Of a stretch of 37,395 nt of DNA, positions 1-7,472 are shown piece after piece. A program made the position numbers and the translations under genes. Below the pieces are notes generated by a model. It saw only the letters and a program-made list of their open reading frames with translations, made no database searches and had not been told where the DNA came from. The stretch is from Caryophanales bacterium UBA6877 (GTDB taxonomy: Bacteria > Bacillota_I > Bacilli_A > RFN20 > CAG-826), in assembly GCA_002451465.1 (NCBI GenBank), contig DKCJ01000016.1, forward strand, positions 16,930 to 54,324, given 5' to 3'. The number at the start of each line of letters is the position of its first letter. The first letter of the stretch is position 1.

Positions 1-329
1 AGTTCTTCTTTGTTTAATGGGACTACTCCATTATATTTATTTAGCAAAATAGAGACTATTTCTTTTAAATAAATTGCCTTATTTTTATATAAACCAAGTG
101 ATTTAAGTATATTTTCGATTTCATCTAAAGAAGCATTATTTAATTCATTAAGAGATTTAAACTTACTAAAAAGTTTTTTTGTAACACTATTTACTTTATT
201 GTCTGTACATTGAGCAGAAAGCATTATTGCAATTAATAAAGAATAATCTGAATTATAATCTAAAGTGCATTTAGCATCTTTACAAATGTCATCAAAATAT
301 TCTTTAATAAAACTACATTTTTTATTCAT
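1..329 (-). CDS. nth: Endonuclease III, N-terminal part (cut by window edge)
   Basis: A reading frame opens with ATG at 329 and runs open off the left edge for 109 codons. It is the N-terminal half of a base-excision-repair DNA glycosylase/AP lyase. The diagnostic stretch is LLIAIMLSAQCTDNKVN followed by a helix ending SLGLYKNKA, matching the LSAQ-T-D and IGLY-NKA blocks of Nth. The catalytic Lys/Asp helix-hairpin-helix and the FeS cysteines lie outside the window. The start overlaps the dnaD stop by 8 nt (stop TAA at 322-324), so the two are probably translationally coupled. The dnaD-nth order is the same as in Bacillus subtilis, which supports both calls. Confidence 0.9.
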   Translation of the reverse strand, partial: MNKKCSFIKEYFDDICKDAKCTLDYNSDYSLLIAIMLSAQCTDNKVNSVTKKLFSKFKSLNELNNASLDEIENILKSLGLYKNKAIYLKEIVSILLNKYNGVVPLNKEE

Positions 330-876
330 CATCTAATCTCTTTAAAATTAATGAATCAATATAGGAAATTGTTAATTTATTCATGTTTGCTGCATCTTTT
401 AAAGAATTAACAATAATATCTTGATCGACACCATTTTTTAACCAATCATCAATATGTGATAACTCGATTGGTGTGAGTTCTCTTTTAAAATATTCTTCAA
501 ATAAATCGAAAGTTTTTTCTCTTAATTTAGAAAGTTCTTCACTTTCTCTATATTCTTCTTCCGTAAATAAAGATTTTTCAAATTTTTTATAAAGAATTTT
601 TTTAATTGGTTCAAGAGTTGTTTTTGGTTCATCCCCACTTGTTTCAAATTCAATATATTTCTTTTTATATAAAGATGTTAAACATTTATCAATATCTTTA
701 GAAGATAAAGACATTTTTAAAGTTAAAACTTCAGGAGTTACAAAATCATTTCCTTGTTCGAGAAGATGATTAATCATCAAAATTATTGCCAATTCATTTT
801 CATTTATATTCATTTCTTTATAGAAATCTAAAAGCAAATAACTAAAATTTACTGCTTTATAATTGTTTATTTTCAT
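322..876 (-). CDS. dnaD: DnaD-like replication initiation/restart protein
   Basis: DnaD helps load the replicative helicase in Bacillota (with DnaB and DnaI) and remodels DNA. The protein of 184 residues has an N-terminal winged-helix-like segment (about residues 10-95) and a C-terminal DnaD domain whose end (FEEYFKRELTPIELSHIDDWL, then an I-x-S-x-x-DA helix and YIDSLILKRL) is characteristic. It is shorter than the B. subtilis protein (about 230). I chose ATG 876 because GAGG lies 9 nt upstream; a TTG five codons earlier sits on top of that ribosome site. The gene overlaps the cca 3' end by 20 nt and nth by 8 nt, forming a cca-dnaD-nth operon. Confidence 0.85.
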   Translation of the reverse strand: MKINNYKAVNFSYLLLDFYKEMNINENELAIILMINHLLEQGNDFVTPEVLTLKMSLSSKDIDKCLTSLYKKKYIEFETSGDEPKTTLEPIKKILYKKFEKSLFTEEEYRESEELSKLREKTFDLFEEYFKRELTPIELSHIDDWLKNGVDQDIIVNSLKDAANMNKLTISYIDSLILKRLDDE

Positions 877-1495
877 TTTTGTTTTCCTCAATTTTTAGTA
901 ATTTTCTCTTTTCTTCATCAACTTTATCTTTATTCAAATATTTTATTAAATCAAAATTTTCTTCAAGTGCTTTTTTTGTTTCGCTTTCAACTTTTAAATT
1001 ATACTCAACCACAAAACGTTCAGCCCTTAAAATACGTAATGGATCTTCTTTTAATCTTTTATCTTTGGGCCCTATTAGTCTTAAAATTTTATTTTTTAAA
1101 TCATGAACTCCAAATCCTGTTGGATCAATAATATTATATTTTTCATCGATATATATAGCATTTATAGTAAAGTCTCTACGCCTATAATCTTGTTCAATAT
1201 CTTTAACAAACTTTATATAACTAGGATGTCTATAATCAATATAATTACCCTCTTCGCGAAGAGTGACAATATCAATTGAATTATTTAAATATTTTGCTTT
1301 CACACAACCATATTTTTTAAATGTAAAATTCGCATCTAAAAACTTTTCTATATCACTAGGTTTTGCGTCAGTTACAAAATCATAATCAGCAATTTTTAGA
1401 TTTAATAAATAATCTCGACTTGTTCCGCCAACCATATAAAGTCTAAATCCATTTTTATTAAATATTTCTTTAAAATAGTCAAAAACAATATTCAT
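857..1495 (-). CDS. cca: Short tRNA nucleotidyltransferase / poly(A) polymerase, head domain only
   Basis: The protein (212 residues) carries the class II nucleotidyltransferase head: the VGG-SRD loop with the DYD metal-binding pair, the RRRDFTINA motif, and the neck motif EDPLRILRAERF that includes the nucleotide-selecting region. Family members that add CCA to tRNA are normally near 400 residues, with body and tail helices that hold the tRNA. Here the chain ends in a charged tail (ENKNENKQL) about 40 residues after the neck and runs straight into dnaD. It is either a naturally minimal enzyme or a truncated one. No frameshifted continuation is visible because dnaD occupies the following DNA. 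ATG 1495 has no Shine-Dalgarno but a TATAAT box 8 nt upstream (leaderless candidate). Confidence 0.75.
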   Translation of the reverse strand: MNIVFDYFKEIFNKNGFRLYMVGGTSRDYLLNLKIADYDFVTDAKPSDIEKFLDANFTFKKYGCVKAKYLNNSIDIVTLREEGNYIDYRHPSYIKFVKDIEQDYRRRDFTINAIYIDEKYNIIDPTGFGVHDLKNKILRLIGPKDKRLKEDPLRILRAERFVVEYNLKVESETKKALEENFDLIKYLNKDKVDEEKRKLLKIEENKNENKQL

Positions 1496-1503
1496 CAAAA
1501 AAT

Positions 1504-1509
1504 ATTATA
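1504..1509 (-). promoter_or_regulatory. Possible -10 box of a leaderless cca transcript
   Basis: TATAAT on the minus strand ends 8 nt before the cca ATG (1495). A polymerase using it would start transcription at or next to the start codon. The -35 is weak (TTTATA-like at about 1526-1531). No ribosome site is present. The surroundings are AT-rich, so chance is possible. Confidence 0.35.
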
Positions 1510-1540
1510 ATATAAAAAAATTTTATATAAACTTCTATTA

Positions 1541-1573
1541 AATAAAATAAAAGGGTTTTACCCCTTTTATTTT
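1541..1573 (-). terminator. Intrinsic terminator of hup
   Basis: A 12-bp inverted repeat (1544-1555 with 1562-1573, loop of 6) has a GGG/CCC core. On the minus strand it is followed by a T-rich run, and it sits 28 nt past the HU stop codon. Confidence 0.75.
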
Positions 1574-1600
1574 GCTAATTTCTTTGGAAAAGTTTTAAAT

Positions 1601-1873
1601 TTATTTAATAACTTCTTTTAAATTTTTTGATGGTTTGAAACCAACAGTTTTTGTTGCAGGAATTGTAATTTTGCTTCCGTTAACAGGTGATGTTCCAATT
1701 CTTTCTTTTCTGTTTTTGACAGAAAAAACACCAAAGTTTGAAACCTTTACAGATTCACCTTTTTCAAGAGTGTGTTGTATTTCCTCAAATAATACATTAA
1801 CTGCATGCTCAGCATCTCTCTTGGTTAAACCAACTTTTTCGCTAACAATTGTAACTAAATCAGCTTTATTCAT
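1601..1873 (-). CDS. hup: HU-family DNA-binding protein
   Basis: This is a 90-residue histone-like protein that bends and compacts DNA as a dimer. It begins MNKADLVTIVSEKVGLTKRDAE, contains the GESVKVSNFGVFSVKNRKER beta-arm entry and the conserved arm tip region (INPxTG-like, here GTSPVNGSKITIPA), and ends in KPSKNLKEVI. The length is typical. A strong AGAGGAG ribosome site (complement of 1883-1889) decides the ATG. It lies downstream of der and upstream of cca with its own terminator, so it is probably monocistronic. Confidence 0.95.
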   Translation of the reverse strand: MNKADLVTIVSEKVGLTKRDAEHAVNVLFEEIQHTLEKGESVKVSNFGVFSVKNRKERIGTSPVNGSKITIPATKTVGFKPSKNLKEVIK

Positions 1874-1901
1874 ATTTAACGTCTCCTCTTATTGATTAAA
1901 A

Positions 1902-1930
1902 ATAACATAATAAACATCTTATATCAACAA
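1902..1930 (-). promoter_or_regulatory. Probable hup promoter
   Basis: Minus-strand TTGTTG (1925-1930), 17-nt spacer, TGTTAT (1902-1907). The inferred start near 1895 leaves a short leader containing the AGAGGAG site. Sigma-A-like, judged by eye only. Confidence 0.4.
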
Positions 1931-2000
1931 ATATTTATTAAAATATAAAATTATTAGAATATAAGCATAAAAATATCTAATATTAACCTAAATATTAAGA

Positions 2001-3308
2001 TTATTTTCGTTTTCTAAGCAATAAATTTATAGGGCTTCCCTCTAACTCAAAAGAGTCTCTTATACGATTTTCAATATATCTTAAATAAGAAAAGTGCATC
2101 CATTTTGGATCATTTACAAATAATGCAATTGTAAGCGGTCTAGTTCCAACCTGTTGAGCATAATATATTTTTACTCTACCACCATTAAAAAGAGGAGTTT
2201 CATTCATCATTTGAGCTTCTTGAATTATATCATTTAAAGTAGCTGTTTTGATTTCAAAATTATAAGATTCATAAACTCTATCAACAGTATCAAATAATTT
2301 GTTAATATTCGTTTTATTTTTTGCCGAAACAAAAACTATCGGAGCATAATCAAGAAACTTAAATTCTTTACGAATATTTTCTATAAATTCTTTACTTTTT
2401 TCATTTGGATCTTTAATTAAATCCCATTTATTAACAGCAATAATAATAGCTTTGTGGCTTTCTATAGCATATCCAACAACATGTTTATCTTGATCAATAA
2501 TACCTTTTTCAGCATCAATAACAAGAATTGCTATATCACAATTATCAATTGCTCTTAAAGCTCTTAAAGCAGCATATTTATCAATTGATTCATAAATCTT
2601 TCCACGTTTTTTAAGACCAGCAGTATCAATTGCAACATAATTACGATTATTTCTGTTAAATGGTGTATCAATTGCGTCTCTTGTAGTACCAGAAATTGAC
2701 GAAACAATTGTTCTTGTTTCGTTTAACATTGCATTAGTAAGTGATGATTTTCCAACATTTGGACGACCAATTAAAGCAAATTTAATCGATTCTTCATTAA
2801 CTTCGCTATTCTCTTTTGGCATCTTTTTAATTACTTCATCTAAGATATCACCAATACCAATTCCATGAACGCCACTAGTCGCAATAGGATCTCCTAATCC
2901 TAAAGCATAAAATTCATAAATATTATTTATTTGTTCAATATTATCAATCTTATTAACGGCTAAAATAACTGGTTTTTTAGATTTATAAAGCATTGAGGCA
3001 ACAAGTTTATCGTCATCCGTCAAACCAACTTTCCCATCAACAACAAAAAGAATAACATCAGCTTCATCAATAGCTATTTGAGCTTGCATTCTAATTTGCT
3101 CTTGAAATGGGCGATTTTCTAATTCAATACCACCAGTATCAACGCACATAAAATCTCTAGTAAGCCAACTTGCTTTACCATAAATTCTATCCCGTGTTAC
3201 TCCTCTAGTTTCTTCAATAATAGACTTTTTTTGTCCAATTATACGATTGAAAATCGTTGACTTACCAACAGATGGAGAACCAACAATTGCAAGTAATCCT
3301 AAGGACAT
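2001..3308 (-). CDS. der: Ribosome-assembly GTPase Der (EngA)
   Basis: Der is an essential GTPase for 50S subunit maturation with two tandem G domains and a C-terminal KH-like domain. G1 of domain 1 is GSPSVGKS (a mild variant of GRPNVGKS), followed by DTGG and NKID. Domain 2 has GRPNVGKS, DTAG and NKWD. The C-terminal KH-like part ends ENRIRDSFELEGSPINLLLRKRK. The 435 residues are the usual length. The start is one base before the cmk stop end (3309), with GAGG about 9 nt upstream inside cmk, so cmk and der are co-translated. The cmk-der pair is conserved in Bacillota. Confidence 0.96.
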   Translation of the reverse strand: MSLGLLAIVGSPSVGKSTIFNRIIGQKKSIIEETRGVTRDRIYGKASWLTRDFMCVDTGGIELENRPFQEQIRMQAQIAIDEADVILFVVDGKVGLTDDDKLVASMLYKSKKPVILAVNKIDNIEQINNIYEFYALGLGDPIATSGVHGIGIGDILDEVIKKMPKENSEVNEESIKFALIGRPNVGKSSLTNAMLNETRTIVSSISGTTRDAIDTPFNRNNRNYVAIDTAGLKKRGKIYESIDKYAALRALRAIDNCDIAILVIDAEKGIIDQDKHVVGYAIESHKAIIIAVNKWDLIKDPNEKSKEFIENIRKEFKFLDYAPIVFVSAKNKTNINKLFDTVDRVYESYNFEIKTATLNDIIQEAQMMNETPLFNGGRVKIYYAQQVGTRPLTIALFVNDPKWMHFSYLRYIENRIRDSFELEGSPINLLLRKRK

Positions 3309-3974
3309 TTAAAAAACACCTCGTTCTTTTAAAACACCAAGCATTTTATCAACAACATCGCTAATTTTCATATTTGTTGTATCAATTAAAATGCTGTCAT
3401 TAGCCTTTTTTAGTGGAGCGAATTCACGATGAGAATCAATATAATCTCTTTTTTGTAAATTTTCTAAACACTCAACTTTAGTTGTATTAATACCTTTTTG
3501 AAGATTTTCCATATATCTTCTTTCAGCTCTTTCATTAACATCGGCAATTTGGAAAAATTTAACAGTAGCATTTGGTAAGACATAAGTCCCTATATCTCTC
3601 CCATCCATGATTACTGAACGATTTTCAGCAAACTTTCTTTGCAAACTAACAAGCCAAAGTCTAATATTTTTGTAAGTTGAAATATAACTAACATTGTCTG
3701 CTACATTATTTTCTCTTACCTTTGAACTAACATCTTCATTATTTAAAGTAATATGATTATTTTTATCAAAATCAATATTAATTTTACCAATTAATGACTC
3801 ACATTCTTTTTCATTTTTTGGATCTAATCCATTTTCTAAAACGGCTAAAGTATATGCACGGTACATCGCGCCAGTATCAATATAAGTAAAATTTAACCTA
3901 GTAGCTAAAATCTTAGCAATTGTCGATTTTCCACTTGCACTAGGTCCATCAATCGCAATACTAAATTTCTTCAT
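3309..3974 (-). CDS. cmk: Cytidylate kinase
   Basis: This enzyme phosphorylates CMP/dCMP to the diphosphate using ATP. The protein (221 residues, normal length) starts with the P-loop GPSASGKST, has YIDTGAMYRA, the VIMDGRDIGTYVLP signature and the lid-like RAERRYMENLQKG segment, and ends with DTTNMKISDVVDKML. The ATG overlaps the stop of the upstream small membrane protein as ATGA (3971-3974). Der follows immediately. Confidence 0.95.
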   Translation of the reverse strand: MKKFSIAIDGPSASGKSTIAKILATRLNFTYIDTGAMYRAYTLAVLENGLDPKNEKECESLIGKINIDFDKNNHITLNNEDVSSKVRENNVADNVSYISTYKNIRLWLVSLQRKFAENRSVIMDGRDIGTYVLPNATVKFFQIADVNERAERRYMENLQKGINTTKVECLENLQKRDYIDSHREFAPLKKANDSILIDTTNMKISDVVDKMLGVLKERGVF

Positions 3975-4312
3975 AAAGTTTTAGCCATCCAAACTATTAA
4001 ACAAATTAATAAAACTAAAACTGCTACCCCGATTAAAACATACAAAAGTGTAACTAAATGTTTATTAAATTTATATTTTTTAAAAACTTCTGCATTATTG
4101 AATTTTTTATTTTTACCTTTTTCTTCAATATTTAAAGGACTAGTTTCAAACATTTCTTGGTTATTGATAGGAATTGTTTGGGTTTTAGTATAATTTTTAT
4201 TGTTTTTTCCATTCACATCATTAAAAGAGCCATCATCTGGCATATTTTTAATTTCGTTTCTTAATTCGCTATATTTAGCGACTCTTGTTGTTGCATCTTT
4301 TTCTTGTTTCAT
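3971..4312 (-). CDS. Small tail-anchored protein of unknown function, operon with cmk-der
   Basis: I do not recognise the family. The 113-residue protein has a polar, Asn/Lys-rich N-terminal part of about 80 residues and one strongly hydrophobic C-terminal helix (about residues 86-110, LVTLLYVLIGVAVLVLLICL), so it is predicted to be membrane-anchored with a cytosolic N-terminus. It overlaps cmk by the ATGA junction, so it is translated with cmk and der. No Shine-Dalgarno is visible; a TTTAAA-N17-TAAAAT promoter ends 7 nt before the ATG (leaderless candidate). Confidence 0.75.
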   Translation of the reverse strand: MKQEKDATTRVAKYSELRNEIKNMPDDGSFNDVNGKNNKNYTKTQTIPINNQEMFETSPLNIEEKGKNKKFNNAEVFKKYKFNKHLVTLLYVLIGVAVLVLLICLIVWMAKTL

Positions 4313-4319
4313 GGTAAAT

Positions 4320-4348
4320 ATTTTAGCATTTTATTAATTTTATTTAAA
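4320..4348 (-). promoter_or_regulatory. Promoter of the cmk-der operon, possibly leaderless
   Basis: Minus strand: TTTAAA (4343-4348), 17-nt spacer, TAAAAT (4320-4325), then 7 nt to the ATG at 4312 with no ribosome site between. The geometry predicts transcription starting at the start codon. Confidence 0.4.
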
Positions 4349-4406
4349 TTGATATATTTATAAAATCTTAAAATATGATATATTATTCATACGGAGGGTT
4401 TTAAAA

Positions 4407-4586
4407 ATGCCTGTAAAAGTAACTGTTGATGCAGATGCTTGCGTAGGTTGTGGTCTCTGTGTTGGAAGCTTCCCAGATACATTCGAATTCGATGATAATG
4501 GAAAAGCTAAAGTACACGGCGACATTGATGAAGCAAGTGCTGATGAGGCTATTGCTAATTGTCCAGCTGGCGCAATTTCTAAATAG
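4407..4586 (+). CDS. Small ferredoxin, single [4Fe-4S]
   Basis: A 59-residue electron carrier with GGAGG (4393-4397) upstream of ATG 4407. The cluster ligands are Cys12, Cys15, Cys18 (CVGCGLC) and Cys52 before Pro. The position that would start a second cluster (usually C-P after the third Cys) reads GSFPD, so only one [4Fe-4S] is expected. The acidic composition is typical of ferredoxins. It stands alone between divergent and convergent neighbours with its own terminator, and no partner oxidoreductase is adjacent. The sufCDSUB operon in the same window would supply the cluster. Confidence 0.93.
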   Translation: MPVKVTVDADACVGCGLCVGSFPDTFEFDDNGKAKVHGDIDEASADEAIANCPAGAISK

Positions 4587-4589
4587 TAA

Positions 4590-4622
4590 AAAAGAAAAAG
4601 GGTTAAATACCCTTTTTCTTTT
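4590..4622. terminator. Bidirectional terminator between ferredoxin and ribU
   Basis: A perfect 13-bp inverted repeat (4590-4602 with 4610-4622, loop of 7) has a GGG/CCC core and A/T-rich outer arms, giving T-rich tails in both directions. It serves the ferredoxin (+) and the mnmG-to-ribU operon (-). Confidence 0.85.
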
Positions 4623-4625
4623 GCC

Positions 4626-5243
4626 CTATTCTTGTCTACTTTTTAAAAATATTTTCATTGGTTTATAAATTATAATAGTTGCAATTAAGACTATCCCATC
4701 TTTTATTAAATTAAATGGCAATAAAAAGAATAAACTAATTCGATAGTCAGTAATTGAAGAAATATTTTTATTGAATACTTGAAACATTGAAACAATGGTT
4801 TCATTTCCATAAATAAACCCATATATTGGGAAAATCGTATATAAGCCAAAACTACAAGACATATATAAATTAAAAACTAAACCAACAAATAAACCTAAAA
4901 GCAGGCCACTAAAAGTGCTTTTTTTACGATATATTAAGGCTGCAGGAACAACTAAAGCTAAACCATATAAGAAATCCGCTAAAACTCCTACACCAAAATT
5001 AACTGGAATATCCGTTATTAATTTAAAAAGACTTTTGATTATAAGAATTAAAATAGCTGTTGTTGGACCAAAGGAGAATCCAGAAATCAAAATAGGAATT
5101 TCATCGAGATGGATTTTTAAAAAAGCAGGAGCAAATGGTAAAGAAAATTGAAGTCCAGGAATCATATATAAAATAATTGATAAAGAACCAAAAATAGCAA
5201 CCCTTGTAATTGTTGCTGTTATTTTTTTGTTATCAAAAATCAT
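4626..5243 (-). CDS. ribU: ECF transporter substrate-binding protein, RibU-like (riboflavin)
   Basis: This is a 205-residue integral membrane S-component with about six hydrophobic helices. The segment PFAPAFLKIHLDEIPILISGF followed by GPTTAILILIIKSLFKL resembles the RibU family (P-FLK-D-SD-P-LI-GF, GP-AG). It would capture riboflavin and work with a shared EcfA/A'/T module, which is not in this window. The ATG overlaps the parB stop (ATGA, 5240-5243), so it is expressed from the mnmG operon. There is no room for an FMN riboswitch directly upstream. The substrate assignment is by family resemblance only. Confidence 0.8.
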   Translation of the reverse strand: MIFDNKKITATITRVAIFGSLSIILYMIPGLQFSLPFAPAFLKIHLDEIPILISGFSFGPTTAILILIIKSLFKLITDIPVNFGVGVLADFLYGLALVVPAALIYRKKSTFSGLLLGLFVGLVFNLYMSCSFGLYTIFPIYGFIYGNETIVSMFQVFNKNISSITDYRISLFFLLPFNLIKDGIVLIATIIIYKPMKIFLKSRQE

Positions 5244-6064
5244 AATTTAATTTTTCCTTTTTTTATCATTTTCTCTATACGTTCTAGAGCCTTTTCTTTA
5301 TTTTCCTTATTTGAAAACTTCAAAATAATCCCTTGTTTTGTGACTATCAGATTAGGATTAATATCTTCATCACTCGAAATAGATTTAACTAATCTTTCAG
5401 TTTCCCTAACACTTAATTTCTTGTCTAAAATTTCTTTTGTTATTTTATTAATTTGTTCATCATTAAGTCTTGAAAAAGCTTTAGCGTGACCATAAGTAAT
5501 AGATCCATCCGAAATTAACTTTAAAGTTTTTGAATTTAATTCAGAAAGTTTTAAAATATTTGAAATTTGTGATGGAGATTGTTTAAAAAATAAACATAAA
5601 TCCTTATTTTTATAATTAAATTGTTTTTTTAGTAAACTTAAAAGATAAGCTTCGTCAACAATATGATTACCTTTTAAATCTCTAACGTACGTCGCACTAA
5701 TTATCAAAGATTCTTCATCACCATAATTTTTTATTAAACAATCAATAGTATCTACTCCGGCTTTTAAAGCAGCAAAAAATATATTACGACCATTTAAAAC
5801 TTCATATTTATCACCTTCAATTGGTCTTACTAAAACTGGTGTGTAAATTTTTTTGTTAATAAGATTAATTGCTTCATTAATTTTATATTCAGGAACAATT
5901 ACTTTTTTAAGATATCTTGAATCAACAAGGTCTTTTAAAGCAATTTTATGGATTGTTTCTTGATTATAACTTGTTTCAAGATTTTTTAAAGCATCGGTTT
6001 TACTATATCTTTTTAAAAGAGTTTTAAGATTTGTTTTAACTATTTTTTGTTTCGTTTCTTTCAT
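5240..6064 (-). CDS. parB: Divergent ParB/Spo0J-like protein
   Basis: The protein (274 residues) follows parA and has ParB architecture: an N-terminal domain (about 40-130), a helix-turn-helix (about 155-180, KQSPSQISNILKLSEL), a helical domain with LSVRETERLVKS, and a C-terminal dimerisation-like segment. The CTP-binding motifs are eroded: the usual GERR arginine patch reads G92-R93-N94-I95, and the ENxQRxxL motif reads ATYVRDLKG (124-132). I chose ATG 6064 because GAGG lies about 9 nt upstream; a TTG two codons earlier is less likely. It overlaps parA by 29 nt. No parS-like site was seen in the window. Confidence 0.8.
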   Translation of the reverse strand: MKETKQKIVKTNLKTLLKRYSKTDALKNLETSYNQETIHKIALKDLVDSRYLKKVIVPEYKINEAINLINKKIYTPVLVRPIEGDKYEVLNGRNIFFAALKAGVDTIDCLIKNYGDEESLIISATYVRDLKGNHIVDEAYLLSLLKKQFNYKNKDLCLFFKQSPSQISNILKLSELNSKTLKLISDGSITYGHAKAFSRLNDEQINKITKEILDKKLSVRETERLVKSISSDEDINPNLIVTKQGIILKFSNKENKEKALERIEKMIKKGKIKL

Positions 6065-6821
6065 TATCAACTACCTCACGAGTTAATTGAAGATAAGCTA
6101 AACTTCCAGCACTTGTTGGTCTATATAAAATAGCTGGCATGCCCCTAGCACTTGCTTCACTTAATGAAATATTTCTTGGAATCATAACATTAAATGTCGT
6201 TTCTCTAAAAAGATTTCTTACTTGACTTACGACTTCTTTTCCAATATTTGCATTAGATTCATACATCGTTAACAAAAAACCTTCAATAATTAAATTTTTA
6301 TTATATGAAGCTTGCACTTTAGATATGGTACCTAAAATTTGAGCCAAACCTTCCATCGCAAAATATTCGCATTGCACAGGCACTAAAACACTAGTAGCGG
6401 CAGAAAGAGCATTTAAACAAAGTATTCCAAGAGAAGGCGGACAATCAATAATAATGTAATCATATTTTTTATTTATGTTCATGATCATATTTTTCAAAAC
6501 ATAAAAAGGTTGTAAACTTTTTTGATTAATTTCACTTTCAAGATTTGATAATTTTAAATTAGCAGGAAGTAAATCAAGATTTTTCATCATTGTTCTTCTT
6601 ATAATTTTATTAACGTCTGCATCAAGAATTAATGCATCGAAAACATTTTTATTAATTAAAGTTATATCAACCCCTAAGCCACGACTTGAATTACCTTGAG
6701 GGTCTAAATCAATTAATAAAACTCGACGGTTTAGAGAAGCTAAACCAGCACTTAAATTAATAGAAGTAGTTGTTTTCCCAACTCCTCCTTTTTGATTTGC
6801 AATAGCGATAATTTTCGTCAT
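6036..6821 (-). CDS. parA: ParA/Soj chromosome-partitioning ATPase
   Basis: This is a 261-residue deviant-Walker ATPase. Residues 9-18 read QKGGVGKTTT (deviant Walker A with the signature Lys), followed by LIDLDPQGN, DYIIIDCPPSLG (Walker B) and the conserved VPVQCEYFAMEGL. It is full length. Together with ParB it normally segregates origins and regulates DnaA. The ATG shares one base with the rsmG stop (TAATG). The mnmG-rsmG-parA-parB order is the classical near-origin arrangement, but dnaA, rpmH and rnpA are not in this window. Confidence 0.95.
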   Translation of the reverse strand: MTKIIAIANQKGGVGKTTTSINLSAGLASLNRRVLLIDLDPQGNSSRGLGVDITLINKNVFDALILDADVNKIIRRTMMKNLDLLPANLKLSNLESEINQKSLQPFYVLKNMIMNINKKYDYIIIDCPPSLGILCLNALSAATSVLVPVQCEYFAMEGLAQILGTISKVQASYNKNLIIEGFLLTMYESNANIGKEVVSQVRNLFRETTFNVMIPRNISLSEASARGMPAILYRPTSAGSLAYLQLTREVVDNERNETKNS

Positions 6822-7471
6822 TATAATGGCCTCTTTTTAATCTGAGAAAAATTTCGTGGAAACTTTTTATCAGTTTTTTCTTCTTTCTTTATTATTATAT
6901 TAAATCTATTTTCTTTTGAAACAGGTAATTTTCTTTCTTGTATAGCAATAACCTTTGAATTTAAAACTTTAAATGCGTTTTTGCTACGGTTAATTTCATC
7001 ATTACACTTATTTCCTTTATAGGCAATTAAAATGCCACCAATTTTTAGATAAGGAATTGCAAGTTCAAGTAGAATTGGTAAATCACTTACAGCGCGCGAA
7101 ACAACAATATCATAACTTTCTCTTTCATCATCTTTTATGTCTTCAGCTCTTTTTTCTAAAACGGAAACATTTTTTAAGTCCATATCTTTTATGACATTCC
7201 TTAAAAAATTACATTTTTTGTTTGTTGTTTCTAAAAGAGTAAAACTAGAATCAGGAAAAATAAATGATAAAGGAATGCCTGGAAAACCTGCGCCACTTCC
7301 AATATCAAGAACTTTTTTGTTATGAAAATTAACATATTCACTAGGTAATAATGAATCATAAAAATGCTTTTCATTAAAAGCTTCATCACTTGTAATAGCA
7401 GTTAAATTGAACTTTTTGTTTTCTTCAATAACAATTTTTTTAAATGTTTCAAATTTATCTTTATATTCCAT
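6821..7471 (-). CDS. rsmG: 16S rRNA m7G527 methyltransferase RsmG (GidB)
   Basis: This SAM-dependent enzyme methylates N7 of G527 in 16S rRNA. The protein is 216 residues. It has the N-terminal KKFNLTAI and KHFYDSL motifs, the SAM loop VLDIGSGAGFPGIPL, and the DIVVSRAVSDLP motif (with the RA pair). The C-terminus is Lys/Arg rich. It is spaced one base after the mnmG stop and overlaps parA by one base. Confidence 0.95.
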   Translation of the reverse strand: MEYKDKFETFKKIVIEENKKFNLTAITSDEAFNEKHFYDSLLPSEYVNFHNKKVLDIGSGAGFPGIPLSFIFPDSSFTLLETTNKKCNFLRNVIKDMDLKNVSVLEKRAEDIKDDERESYDIVVSRAVSDLPILLELAIPYLKIGGILIAYKGNKCNDEINRSKNAFKVLNSKVIAIQERKLPVSKENRFNIIIKKEEKTDKKFPRNFSQIKKRPL

Positions 7472-7472
7472 T

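Noticed and set aside
879..1106. Plus-strand open frame opposite cca/dnaD
   Set aside because: Shadow of the minus-strand gene; Phe/Ser-rich composition, no ribosome site.
1979..2000. Weak inverted repeat (TAATATT/AATATTA) after der
   Set aside because: Purely A/T, short stem in AT-rich DNA; not convincing as a terminator.
4450..4668. 72-residue open frame overlapping the ferredoxin
   Set aside because: Different frame of the ferredoxin gene and its terminator. The true gene is at 4407-4586, with four cluster cysteines and a good ribosome site.
5221..5260. FMN riboswitch upstream of ribU
   Set aside because: The start codon overlaps the parB stop and the region upstream is parB coding sequence. 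No FMN-element motif was seen.
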